A stretch of DNA of 64,000 nt. It comes from JAABVY01 sp964627935 (GTDB lineage: Bacteria; Zixibacteria; MSB-5A5; JAABVY01). The position numbers were made by a program, and so were the translations under genes. Location of the stretch: the NCBI GenBank assembly GCA_964627935.1, contig CAZVLB010000009.1:1-64000 (forward strand), given 5' to 3'. Positions 28,801 to 37,400 of the stretch are shown piece after piece. Numbering within the stretch: the stretch's first letter is position 1; each line of letters opens with the position of its first letter. Below the pieces are notes generated by a model. The model saw only the letters and a list, made by a program, of their open reading frames with translations. It was not told the DNA's origin and made no database searches.

Positions 28801-29010
28801 TGCGATGAGCTTCGTCTTTCAAGTGGCAGGGTGGATACTCCCCGGGCCGATGTCAAATGGCGCAAGCGGGGTTTTGTGGAAGTGGAAATGTCTCTCACTC
28901 GGGAGGAAGCAACCCGGGAAGCATGCCGCTGCCTGCGTTGTGATCTCGAATTTACACATAAAAAATATGAGGAACCAAAAGCCGAGCCTGTTATGGCAGG
29001 AGGTAAATGA
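25831..29010 (+). CDS. NuoF-GltD fusion flavoprotein
   Basis: A 1059-residue cytoplasmic fusion with two nucleotide-binding flavin sites. Order: thioredoxin-like domain (about 28-120) with only C34, C67 and C71 visible; NuoF/HydB domain (about 140-550) with GLRGRGGAGF, NADEGDPGAYMDR and FVCGEETSL for FMN/NADH, and [4Fe-4S] ligands C474, C477, C480 and C520; then a GltD-type domain (about 555-1045) with a Cys-rich Fer4_20 segment (CQSTCPLG, CARVCNHPCEDKC), FAD motif GAGPAG (661-666) and a second nucleotide motif GGGNSA (792-797). The two halves would join NADH oxidation with an NADPH- or FAD-linked site in one chain, as in bifurcating enzymes. The stop overlaps the next start. Confidence 0.9.
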   Translation: MQQLRSIDEFKILYERISTDIDPRPQVVISNGTCGQASGSNDLIRIVKKVLIQQNLAGKIGLKVTGCHGFCETEPSILVEPQRTFYPNVDVEDVPRIIESIVNGGVVEDLLYFDEISGKRIEKQDDIPFYKHQTRMLLSKSEKIDPIRIFNYICNGGYASFCKLYEKVDPEAIINDVKASGLRGRGGAGFLTGLKWELLSRQSSKGGKVLICNADEGDPGAYMDRSLLEGNPHSIIEGMLIGALATGATEGIIYVRNEYPLAIKHLTIALRQAREMNLLGNRIINQPFSFDISVVRGAGAFVCGEETSLIRSIEGRMGEPRQRPPFPIEKGLSGKPTAINNVETWANIPLIFSLGADKYSKIGTPGNSGTKIFSLVGKVKNTGLVEVPMGTTINEIVYDVGGGPSTNAPIKAVQTGGPSGGCIPSHLFDLPIDYDSLSKVGSIMGSGGMIVMDDNTCMVDIAKYYMNFLKDESCGKCFTCRKGTQRMYEILDDISAGKADISQLDLLEQLAMVVKDTSMCGLGQSAPNPVLSNLKFFRREYLDHIEKKHCEAGVCHELVGAPCQSTCPLGTEAWRYIAHIARAEYDEAYMAIREANPFPSVCARVCNHPCEDKCRAGTTGGDAISIRALKRFVTDRTDPSIYKPSRIESKAGPGDRVAIIGAGPAGLTAAHYLSLRGYKSTVFEAESKPGGMMFTAIPAYRLPREVIENEIESLLDDNIELKCNMRLGQEITVDKLLKDGYKAVFLAMGAHKSKPLRIEGEGAENVYPSIQFLNQFNVHGKKVARGSVGVIGGGNSAVDAARVAIRQENVTDVTIYYRRTREEMPAYEEEIEAMLQEGVKLVPLVTPKKIITTDGRLSGLQLLQNRMGERDSAGRRRPVPVDDSDFTVPLDTLIVAISEASDVDCISVASSMDIEIEPKWGVVKVDPETLATNCAGVFAGGDLTTGPNTIVDAIAAGKRAALMIARYIQGVPLKQPVEQVLPEKFIAPAECDELRLSSGRVDTPRADVKWRKRGFVEVEMSLTREEATREACRCLRCDLEFTHKKYEEPKAEPVMAGGK

Positions 29011-29708
29011 TGGTGACCATTACGATAAATGGCGTGCAACTGGAAGTGGAAAAAGGTACAACTGTTCTCGAGGCCGCCAGCTTTCTTGGTTTTCCGATTC
29101 CAACATTGTGCCATTACGAGGGCCTGACACCTTATGGTGCCTGCCGCCTGTGCGTGGTGGAAATTGGCGAGGGGCCCAGATCAAAACTGGTAACATCATG
29201 TACCTATCCGGTGGAGGAAGGGCTCAAAGTGCGAACTTCCTCGGAACGCGTTACCCGGGCCCGCAAGATGATTATCGAGTTGCTCCTGGCTACCTGTCCC
29301 CAATCCAAGACGATACAGGACCTGGCTTCGAAATATAGTGTTACCCAGCAGCGTTTCAAACAGGAGTACGAGGATTGCATTTTATGCGGACTGTGTGTAC
29401 GCATGTGTGAGGAACAGATGATGGCCAAGGCTATCGGTTTCCGCGGCAGAGGTGAAAACCGCAGTATCGGAACTCCTTTCGATCTCAAGTCTGATGTCTG
29501 CCGCCAGTGCGGGGGCTGTATCTATATCTGCCCGGCCTGTATGTTGCGCTGCACATATAGCGAACCGGAAAAAGCTATCTGTGGCGGCTGTCTGAATATC
29601 AGCGCGCCCTGTATTGAAAAAGAGCAGTTCCATGACATGATGTGTTATATGGATCCCTGCGTTGCCTGCGAAATTGTTGGTGTCAAAAAAATAGAAGGAG
29701 GAAAATAG
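29010..29708 (+). CDS. HydA/NuoG-like iron-sulfur subunit without catalytic domain
   Basis: A 232-residue cytoplasmic electron-wire subunit. An N-terminal [2Fe-2S] ferredoxin domain (CHYEGLTPYGACRLC and a fourth Cys in TSC) is followed by two 4Fe-4S motifs (CILCGLCVRMC; CRQCGGCIYIC) and further cysteines (ICGGC, CYMDPCVAC) near the end. The His-Cys cluster segment normally found in NuoG is replaced by LLLATCPQSK with no proper ligands, and no H-cluster or molybdopterin domain follows. ATG 29010 is preferred to ATG 29007 because AGGAGGT (28998-29004) is better spaced. It likely links the NuoF-GltD protein with the GltB-like subunit. Confidence 0.85.
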   Translation: MVTITINGVQLEVEKGTTVLEAASFLGFPIPTLCHYEGLTPYGACRLCVVEIGEGPRSKLVTSCTYPVEEGLKVRTSSERVTRARKMIIELLLATCPQSKTIQDLASKYSVTQQRFKQEYEDCILCGLCVRMCEEQMMAKAIGFRGRGENRSIGTPFDLKSDVCRQCGGCIYICPACMLRCTYSEPEKAICGGCLNISAPCIEKEQFHDMMCYMDPCVACEIVGVKKIEGGK

Positions 29709-29711
29709 GAG

Positions 29712-31295
29712 ATGTCACTCACCAGAATAAATGCCTCAGCTGCAACTTTGACCAAGAACAGGACTGAGGATTCTATTGTCCCGACTTCAGGTATGTGTGT
29801 TACCTGTGTCGACGGCTGCGTGGGGATGTGCGAGATCGGTAAATCCGCCTACCGCGGCCATGAAGTTATTTATCCTCAACCTTTTGGAGTTATCACCACA
29901 GCCGGTGAAAAAGTCTATCCTGTCGATTACTCGCATTTCAATATCATCGGCGGTGTGATCGGTGCCGAAGGGATCGAGGCCGACAGTGATAAAGCTATTT
30001 TCCCGAATGTCAATCTCGAGGTCAAATTCGGTAGCGACAATGGTGTCAAATTCCGTTATCCCTGGATTATTCCCGGGATTGGCTCGACCAATATTGCCAA
30101 GAACAACTGGGAGGGCCTGGCGATCGGATCAGCCCTGGCCGGAACCGGTTTGACTATCGGCGAAAATGTTGTCGGTATGGATGTTGAAGCGAAAATCGAA
30201 AACGGCAAGGTAGTTGATACTGTCGACCTGAAACGACGTGTCAACCTCTATAAAGATCATATGCGTGACGGTTACGGCGCAATCGTTGTGCAGGCCAATG
30301 TCGAGGATACCCGCCTGGGCATACAGGAGTACGCCATCAATGAGCTGGGCGTGGAATGTGTCGAGCTCAAGTGGGGCCAGGGCGCCAAGAATATCGGCGG
30401 AGAGGTAAAAATCCGCGACCTTAAAAAAGCCCAGCTGCTGTATGAGCGCGGCTATGTGGTCCTGCCCAATCCGACCGATCCGCATGTTATCCAGGCTTTC
30501 GAGAAAGGATCATTCAAGGAATTCGAACGGCATTCACGTGTCGGAATGGTTACCGAGGAGTCCTTTGCTGAAAGAGTGGAAGAACTCAGGAAAGCCGGAG
30601 CCAAATATGTGTTTCTGAAAACCGGCGCGTATCGTCCCCAGGCACTGGCGCTGGCCATCAAATTCGCCTCCAAGTACAAAATTGATCTTCTCACGGTTGA
30701 CGGTGCCGGTGGCGGTACCGGTATGAGCCCGTGGCGCATGATGAACGAATGGGGTATGCCTCCGGTTGAGTTGCATTCGCTGCTTTACCAGTATGCCAAA
30801 AAGCTGGATGAAAAAGGTGAACATGTTCCGGCAATTGCGGTAGCCGGCGGATTCACTTTTGAAGATCAGATTTTCAAGGGTCTGGCCATGGGTGCACCGT
30901 TTGTTAAGCTGGTCGGTATGGCTCGTTCGCCGATCGCCGCGGCAATGGTGGGAAAGACCATCGGCCGTACGATCGAGGAACATCAGATTCCGGTTTATGT
31001 GGAACGTTTCGGATCATCGATTGATGAAATCTTCGTGACATCCGCCGAGCTCCGCAAGGAACTTGGCAACGATGAATTCGAAAAGCTTCCCACAGGTGCG
31101 ATCGGTCTTTACACCTACTACGAACGCCTGGCTCAGGGCTTAAGGCAGCTCATGGCCGGAAGCCGTAAATTCAATCTGGGGCATATGACTCGTAATGACC
31201 TGACCGCGCTCACTCGCGAAGCTGCCGAAATCAGCGGCATCAAGTATATCATGGATGTCGATCGGGAAGAAGCGGAGCAGATTCTTAACGGATAA
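29712..31295 (+). CDS. FMN-binding glutamate-synthase-like protein
   Basis: A 527-residue cytoplasmic protein with the FMN TIM-barrel of the glutamate synthase large subunit (core about 95-430; DGAGGGTGMSPWR and AVAGGFTFEDQIFKGLAMGA). There is no glutaminase domain and no C-terminal beta-helix. At the place where GltB has its [3Fe-4S] cysteines this protein reads VGMARSPIAAAMVGKTIG with no Cys. It has instead an N-terminal C29-C32-C36-C40 set that could hold a cluster. It may make glutamate from ammonia and 2-oxoglutarate or act on another substrate; sequence alone does not decide. It is last in the operon, followed by a strong terminator. Confidence 0.85.
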   Translation: MSLTRINASAATLTKNRTEDSIVPTSGMCVTCVDGCVGMCEIGKSAYRGHEVIYPQPFGVITTAGEKVYPVDYSHFNIIGGVIGAEGIEADSDKAIFPNVNLEVKFGSDNGVKFRYPWIIPGIGSTNIAKNNWEGLAIGSALAGTGLTIGENVVGMDVEAKIENGKVVDTVDLKRRVNLYKDHMRDGYGAIVVQANVEDTRLGIQEYAINELGVECVELKWGQGAKNIGGEVKIRDLKKAQLLYERGYVVLPNPTDPHVIQAFEKGSFKEFERHSRVGMVTEESFAERVEELRKAGAKYVFLKTGAYRPQALALAIKFASKYKIDLLTVDGAGGGTGMSPWRMMNEWGMPPVELHSLLYQYAKKLDEKGEHVPAIAVAGGFTFEDQIFKGLAMGAPFVKLVGMARSPIAAAMVGKTIGRTIEEHQIPVYVERFGSSIDEIFVTSAELRKELGNDEFEKLPTGAIGLYTYYERLAQGLRQLMAGSRKFNLGHMTRNDLTALTREAAEISGIKYIMDVDREEAEQILNG

Positions 31296-31320
31296 AAAAA
31301 GCGTATTATAGCTGAAAATA

Positions 31321-31359
31321 AATTGCCACCGGTTAAACTGCCGGTGGCAATTTTGTTTT
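31321..31359 (+). terminator. Terminator of the redox operon
   Basis: AATTGCCACCGG (31321-31332), loop TTAAACTG, and CCGGTGGCAATT (31341-31352) form a perfect 12-pair stem followed by TTGTTTT. It starts 25 bases after the stop of the glutamate-synthase-like gene. Confidence 0.92.
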
Positions 31360-31729
31360 GTGAAATATCACCTGATTCATATCACTTTCCTTCTCCGGGT
31401 TGAGATTCATTCGTGTTTGCCTTCCGATTATTCGTCATCCTCTGTATTGCTATATTGATAGCGGTGGATTATTGTTGACGATTTGCTCTGAATTCCCATA
31501 TATTGTCATTTAAACATAAGAGCCATAAATAGCACTCATTGCCTGATAATGTGGTAAATGATCGCGAATTTGACCACGGTCGGAACCAAATAATGAACAG
31601 GGAACTTATTAGTATAAGGTTGGCTCGGCTCTTTATAAAAGGTATGCGCGATGAACTTCAAATGCCTCGGTTTTGCTATGGGGATATAAACATACTGTTC
31701 CCATAAATACGGGGCGGAGGTTGGCTTAA
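31360..31729. other. Intergenic region before nhaA, nothing recognised
   Basis: No gene, RNA or strong promoter was recognised. The only coding-like frame (minus strand, 73 codons) has no supporting signal. Confidence 0.4.
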
Positions 31730-33046
31730 ATGGACCATGATATTGGAATAATGCCACGGCCGATTGAAAAACTGACCAGGCCGCTTAAGAGGTTCTTGAA
31801 GATAGAGGCGGCAAGCGGGCTCGTTCTTTTGTTTGCCGCTGCAATTGCACTTATTGCTGCTAATACAAAGCTGAGCGATTTTTACAGCTATTTCTGGAAT
31901 TTAACGTTATCATTGAAAATCGGTGACTGGGGGCTCAGTTATCCCCTATGGTACTGGGTCAATGATGGCCTGATGACTGTCTTCTTTTTTCTGGTGGGCC
32001 TCGAAATCAAGAGAGAAATCGTATCAGGGGAACTGCGCCAGGCCCGTCGGATCCTATCACCTGCAATAGCGGCGCTGGGCGGGGCATGTGTTCCGGCCCT
32101 GATCTTCATTGTATTGCTCGCCGATAATCCGGGTCGAGAAGGCTGGGCGATTCCAATGGCGACCGATATCGCCTTTATGGTAGGCATCCTGGCGCTTCTG
32201 GGGAAACGTGTACCGCATGGCCTGAAGGTTTTTCTTCTGACCCTTGCGATTGTTGATGATATCATAGCGGTTCTGATTATTGCCATTTTTTACTCGAGTA
32301 AATTATCATTTATCTGGCTGGGCGGGGCTTTTGCTGGCCTGGTTGTTGTTGTAATAATGAATCGCGTGGGGGTCAGGACAGTTGTAGGCTATCTTATTAT
32401 TGGCGGACTAGTCTGGCTCTGTACGCTAAAATCAGGCATTCATCCCACAATTTCAGGGGTTGTTCTCGGGTTTTTGACACCGGCTCTTCCATTTGTTTCC
32501 CGTATGCAGTTGGTCGATAAGCTCAAAAGAGCATTAAAAGATATCGGCGGTGAAGATACGGGAGAGGCGAAGCTAAAAAAAGTAGCCGAGGAAGTCGACT
32601 TTACCACTCGCGAGTCGATATCACCTCTCGAGCGTTTTGAAACCGGCGTACACCCCTGGGCGGCTTTTGTAATAATGCCTATTTTTGCGCTGGCCAATGC
32701 CGGAGTGCAATTTTCAACCGAGTCCCTGCTGTCACCGATTTCGGTTGCCATAGGAGCCGCTCTCTTCGTCGGAAAACCACTCGGTATTTTTATCAGCCTG
32801 TTTATTGCCGTAAAATCGGGATTGGGAATTATGCCGGGCGGTTCGAACTGGAAAGCCATAGTGGGTGGCGGAAGCCTGGCGGGCATCGGTTTTACCATGT
32901 CGCTTTTTGTGGCCTCACTGGGCCTGCAGGGGCCGCTTTTGGTCAATGCCAAGACAGGGATCCTGACAGGATCGCTGATCAGCGGGATTTTAGGCTATGT
33001 CCTGCTGTCGCTTTCATTGAAACCGGGCGGCAAAGAAGTATCTTAG
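31730..33046 (+). CDS. nhaA: Na+/H+ antiporter NhaA
   Basis: A 438-residue inner-membrane antiporter that expels Na+ in exchange for protons and supports pH and salt balance. About twelve hydrophobic segments are visible. The ion-binding aspartates are D176 and D177 in LAIVDDIIAV, and the conserved ATDIAF motif carries D146. VGLEIKREIVSGEL and HPTISGVVLG also mark the family. A cytoplasmic loop of about 45 residues (near 255-300) is longer than in E. coli. GGAGG lies about 10 bases before the ATG. It stands alone on the plus strand after the redox terminator. Confidence 0.95.
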   Translation: MDHDIGIMPRPIEKLTRPLKRFLKIEAASGLVLLFAAAIALIAANTKLSDFYSYFWNLTLSLKIGDWGLSYPLWYWVNDGLMTVFFFLVGLEIKREIVSGELRQARRILSPAIAALGGACVPALIFIVLLADNPGREGWAIPMATDIAFMVGILALLGKRVPHGLKVFLLTLAIVDDIIAVLIIAIFYSSKLSFIWLGGAFAGLVVVVIMNRVGVRTVVGYLIIGGLVWLCTLKSGIHPTISGVVLGFLTPALPFVSRMQLVDKLKRALKDIGGEDTGEAKLKKVAEEVDFTTRESISPLERFETGVHPWAAFVIMPIFALANAGVQFSTESLLSPISVAIGAALFVGKPLGIFISLFIAVKSGLGIMPGGSNWKAIVGGGSLAGIGFTMSLFVASLGLQGPLLVNAKTGILTGSLISGILGYVLLSLSLKPGGKEVS

Positions 33047-33127
33047 CAGGCAAGCTTACTTAATATGAACCCGGATAGTTATAAAGCATCAGCAAATTTT
33101 TCGAATGTAATTTATCGTGCAACTTGA

Positions 33128-33337
33128 TTATTCATCGGCCTGATACTCGAGAAGATCACCGGGCTGACAGTCAAGCGCAGAGCAGATCGCATCCAGAGTA
33201 GTAAGCCTAATCGCCTTGGCCTTGCCCTGCTTTAGTATTGACAGATTTGACATTGTAATCCCGACCTCCTCGGATAGCTGATTCAAGCGCATCTTCCTCT
33301 TTGCAAGCATAACATCCAGATTTATTATGATAGCCAT
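33128..33337 (-). CDS. XRE-family helix-turn-helix regulator
   Basis: A 69-residue Cro/C1-type DNA-binding protein, a single helix-turn-helix (LNQLSEEVGITMSNLSILKQG) and little else, similar to the YozG-type regulators that accompany DUF2975 membrane proteins. It begins 10 bases after the stop of the membrane protein gene, so the two form an operon. The partner's promoter at 34000-34027 is a likely target, but no operator could be defined. Confidence 0.9.
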   Translation of the reverse strand: MAIIINLDVMLAKRKMRLNQLSEEVGITMSNLSILKQGKAKAIRLTTLDAICSALDCQPGDLLEYQADE

Positions 33338-33347
33338 GACATTTTCC

Positions 33348-33974
33348 TCAGACTGTAAATTCGCTTTCCTGCTTCAGATGGTAGCCCTCTCTGAATGATA
33401 CCGAAAGAGCATAAAGAATTATACCCACAAATAACATCTTGAAATCAATTGCAGCCACGATGTTGTCAATGGGTGATTCATCAAATGTCGAAAAATTCAC
33501 AGTCTCAACCATGATATCTACCGGCATAAATATGGGGATTAATTGGTAAAAAATGAATCCGCAAACAACATAGATTCCGACCACCAACGCGAGATTTCTG
33601 ATTATCCTGATATTGCCGGTTTTAAAAAATGTGCCGGCATTGATTGAGATGATCAATTTCTTTAGCAGGATGAAAATTAACACCAGTAAGGGTATGTAAA
33701 CTATGCGTTTAGTTAAATCATAGGTGAAGATGCTGGTCTGAACATGTTGATAGAATTCCAAATTCTCTGCGAGCGCATCCTGATCAAAGAGGATTGCTAC
33801 GTTTGCCCGGGGATGATGCCAGGGCACATCCAGTTTCAGGATATTAATATCCTGCTGGTTGAATACCAGCGTGTGTACCTTTTCAGCGATAACCATAATT
33901 CCGGTTATAACCAGAAATATAATTATCAAATTACTAACCAGCTTGATTCTTGAAATTGTGGCAACTTTAGTCAT
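33348..33974 (-). CDS. DUF2975 membrane protein
   Basis: A 208-residue integral membrane protein with about four hydrophobic segments (near 12-33, 95-110, 128-150 and 180-195) and an extracytoplasmic loop of about 50 residues after the first. This size and layout, together with the small XRE gene directly downstream, fit DUF2975, a family of unknown function. GGGAGG sits 5 bases before the ATG. Confidence 0.85.
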   Translation of the reverse strand: MTKVATISRIKLVSNLIIIFLVITGIMVIAEKVHTLVFNQQDINILKLDVPWHHPRANVAILFDQDALAENLEFYQHVQTSIFTYDLTKRIVYIPLLVLIFILLKKLIISINAGTFFKTGNIRIIRNLALVVGIYVVCGFIFYQLIPIFMPVDIMVETVNFSTFDESPIDNIVAAIDFKMLFVGIILYALSVSFREGYHLKQESEFTV

Positions 33975-33999
33975 TTGGTCCTCCCATTTTGTTTAATGA

Positions 34000-34027
34000 A
34001 TAATAATGTTTATTTATTGATTGTCAA
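34000..34027 (-). promoter_or_regulatory. Promoter of the DUF2975/XRE pair
   Basis: On the minus strand TTGACA (34027-34022) and TATTAT (34005-34000) are separated by 16 bases, about 25 bases upstream of the ATG at 33974. Confidence 0.65.
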
Positions 34028-34439
34028 TAAGTATTTGCTGAGATGTAAAATTTTTCGATCAAAGTGGCTGGATATAATGCAAAACGATGATATAGCGGGA
34101 TTTTTACAATGAAGTGATCAGAAAAGGATTTTCAGGAAATGGGCCTTTCATTTCTCCGAATGTCCTGCATTTGGCGTGATTTTGCAGTGCAAATAAAAAT
34201 CTGATCTTTATCGTTGTATATTAGTCGGGTAGACAATATAATCCCAAATTATTCTCTGGTATAATCGGGCAGTAACAGGCAGAAATATCCCGGGAAAAGA
34301 TTAACCGGACATCCGAATTTCCGATAACTTTTATAAGGTCGGCTTTTAAGCTGGCCCGGTTTCTTGCATCAGGGGAATAACAGAATCAGCTCATAAAATC
34401 AGAATTATTTCTACGCGGAAATAATATTCCTGAGAGGAT
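34028..34439. other. Intergenic region upstream of metH, possible promoter only
   Basis: TTGTAT (34214-34219), a 17-base spacer and TATAAT (34237-34242) could serve metH with a leader of about 190 bases. No SAM-box or cobalamin riboswitch core was recognised in the leader. Confidence 0.45.
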
Positions 34440-37400
34440 ATGGCAGGAAATATCGGCATGACACATAATCATGGCGCACGGCTCAGAGACGAGATGAAAA
34501 ACAGGATCTTGATCCTGAATGGTGGCATGGGCACAGCCATACAGGCCCGGAGGCTGGATCGCATGGCCTATTATGGTGACAGATTCATGGGCCATAATAA
34601 GGAACTATCCGGTAATAATGATATCCTGACCCTGACCTCCCCGGAAATTATCTCGCAGATTCACGAGGAATACCTTCAAGCGGGGGCTGATATAATCAGC
34701 ACGAACACATTCGGGGCAACCTCCATAGTCCAGGCCGAATATGGCCTCGAGGATCATGTCTATGAGATGAATTGTCAGGCTGCCAGGCTGGCACGGGATT
34801 CCGCTACAAAATATGAGTCGGAAAATTCCGGCAGATACAGGTTTGTGGCCGGTTCAATCGGGCCCACAAATATATCGCTGTCGTTGAAATCAGTTGAAAA
34901 TCAAGGTGTCGCGAATGACCTGACTTTTGATCTGTTGAAAGATTCTTATCGAACTGCTGTCGATGGCCTTATGAAAGGCGGCGTTGATATCCTTCTGGTG
35001 GAGACTATTTTCGATACGCTCAACTCTAAAGCTGCGATTGCCGCAATTCATGAGACTTTCAGGGAAACCGGTACTCGTTTGCCGGTCTGGATTTCGGTAT
35101 CGGTCACCCATCCCGGTGGTCGAACCCTGGCGGGCCAGAGTTTGCAGGCATTCTTTTACTCGATCAGGCATATCGATCCGATCTGTGTGGGGCTCAATTG
35201 CGGGTTTGGCCCGGAGAATTATGTTTCATATTTAAGGGAGCTTTCAGAGATTGCTGATACGGCGGTTTCGGTTCATCCCAATGCCGGCCTGCCCGATGAA
35301 AACGGGCTATACAGAATGGAGCCATCTGAATTTGCATCGCAGATTGACGAGTTCGCCAGGGAAGGACTTGTGAATATCGCCGGTGGATGTTGCGGGACAA
35401 ATCCCGAATTCATAAAAGGGCTGTCGGTTCGTTTGCAGGATGTCTCACCACGCATTATCCCCGACTATCAGGCAACCTGCCATTTGAGCGGTCTTGAACC
35501 GCTGGTTATAAATCAGGATTCGCTCTTTATCAACGTAGGCGAAAGAACCAATGTGGCCGGATCATCGAAATTCAGGAAACTGATCAAGGAAAGCAAATAC
35601 GATCAGGCCCTGAAAGTTGCCCGTCAGCAGGTTGAAGCAGGCGCGCAGATAATCGATATCGGTATGGACAGCCCTCTTCTGGATGCGCAAACTGCCATGC
35701 ATGAATTTTTGACATTGATCAATTCCAATTACGATATTTCTCGTGTGCCGATCATGATCGATTCATCGGACTGGGATGTTATCGAGACGGGCCTCAAGTG
35801 CCTTCCAGGGAAAGGGATTGTCAATTCGATCAGTCTCAAGGATGGCGAGGATGAATTTATCCGAAAAGCCGGATTGATCAAAAAATATGGCGCGGCGGTT
35901 GTGGTAATGGCATTTGATGAGCAGGGTCAGGCAGTCAGCTACGAGCGCAAGGTTGAAATCTGCAGGAGGTCATACAGGATACTGACCGAACAGGTTGGCT
36001 ATGCACCTGAGGATATAATCTTTGATCCAAACATCCTGACGATAGCAACCGGCATAGAAGAACATAATCGTTATGCGCTTAATTTTTTGGAGGCCTGTAA
36101 GACTTTGAAAAAGGAATTTCCGACATCGCCGATCAGCGGCGGGGTCAGCAACTTGTCCTTTGCTTTCCGGGGCAATAATGTGATCCGCGAAATGATGCAT
36201 GCGGTCTTTTTGTATCATGCGATCCGGGCCGGAATGGATATGGGCATTGTTAATGCCGGCAAAATTGAGTTGTATGAAAATATACCTGATCAAATAAAAC
36301 AGCCTATTGAGGAGGTCATATTTGACAGGGATCCGCAGGCTGTTGACCGGCTGGTCGAACTGGCGGCCAATATCAGGGAGCAAAAAAGGCAAAAGAAAAA
36401 AACCAGGGATTGGAGAGACAGGCCGGCTGAAGATAGAATTGAATATGCCCTGATCAATGGAATACCGGATTATCTGGATAATGATCTGCGGATGCTGATG
36501 GACAGGCGCATTGAACCAATCGGCATAATCGATGACATTTTGATGAATGCGATGAACCTGGTTGGAGATTATTTTGGATCGGGCAGGATGTTTTTGCCGC
36601 AGGTCCTGAAAAGCGCCGGGGTTATGAAAAAGGCAATAGCTATCTTAAAGCCGCATATTGACATAAAAGCAGACAAAGTATCCCAGAGCGCAGGAAAAAT
36701 TCTTCTGGCGACTGTTAAAGGGGATGTGCACGATATCGGAAAGAATATCACCCGTTTGATTCTTGAATGCAATAATTTTGATGTAGTTGACCTGGGTGTT
36801 ATGGTGCCCCCTGAGAAAATTGTCGATACCGTTATTTCGGAGAAACCCGATGTTATCGGGTTGAGCGGCTTGATCTCACCCTCATTGGAGGAGATGATCC
36901 GTGTAGCATCTATGCTTGAGCGGAAAGGTCTGAAAATACCGTTGATGGTGGGCGGTGCGACAACCTCGGAACGGCATACGGAGCTCAAAATCCAGCCCGT
37001 ATATTCGGGGCCGGTTGTACATGTGCGCGATGCTTCCCTGAGTGTGCAGGTTGTCAGAGATTTGATCGCCAGGGGTGATTCAGGTCAAACTACAGTCAGA
37101 AAAGATACCAGGGCAGATATTTTTGATGGCGAGGAGGGGTTTTCTGAATCAGACAATATTGTGCCTTTGAGTCATGCGCGAGAGAATAGATGTACGATTG
37201 ACTGGAATAATTACAATCCCACTCCGCCCCGCCACAGGGGTATCCTGGTGCTGAAAAATTATCCCCTGGATAAAATCAAAAAATATGTAAGACTGGGACC
37301 GATTCGCAGGTCATTTGATTTGCGTGTTGCGGAAGATGATATTCTGAAGCAGAAAAGCAGGGAAAGTCTTATGGCTGATGCATCTGAATTGTTTGAACGT

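Noticed and set aside
29010..29708. Possible [FeFe] hydrogenase HydA
   Set aside because: Only the N-terminal ferredoxin-like part is present; the H-cluster motifs and domain are absent and a stop follows at 29708.
34243..34439. Riboswitch in the metH leader
   Set aside because: No SAM-box or cobalamin-box core sequence could be recognised, and no terminator hairpin is present.
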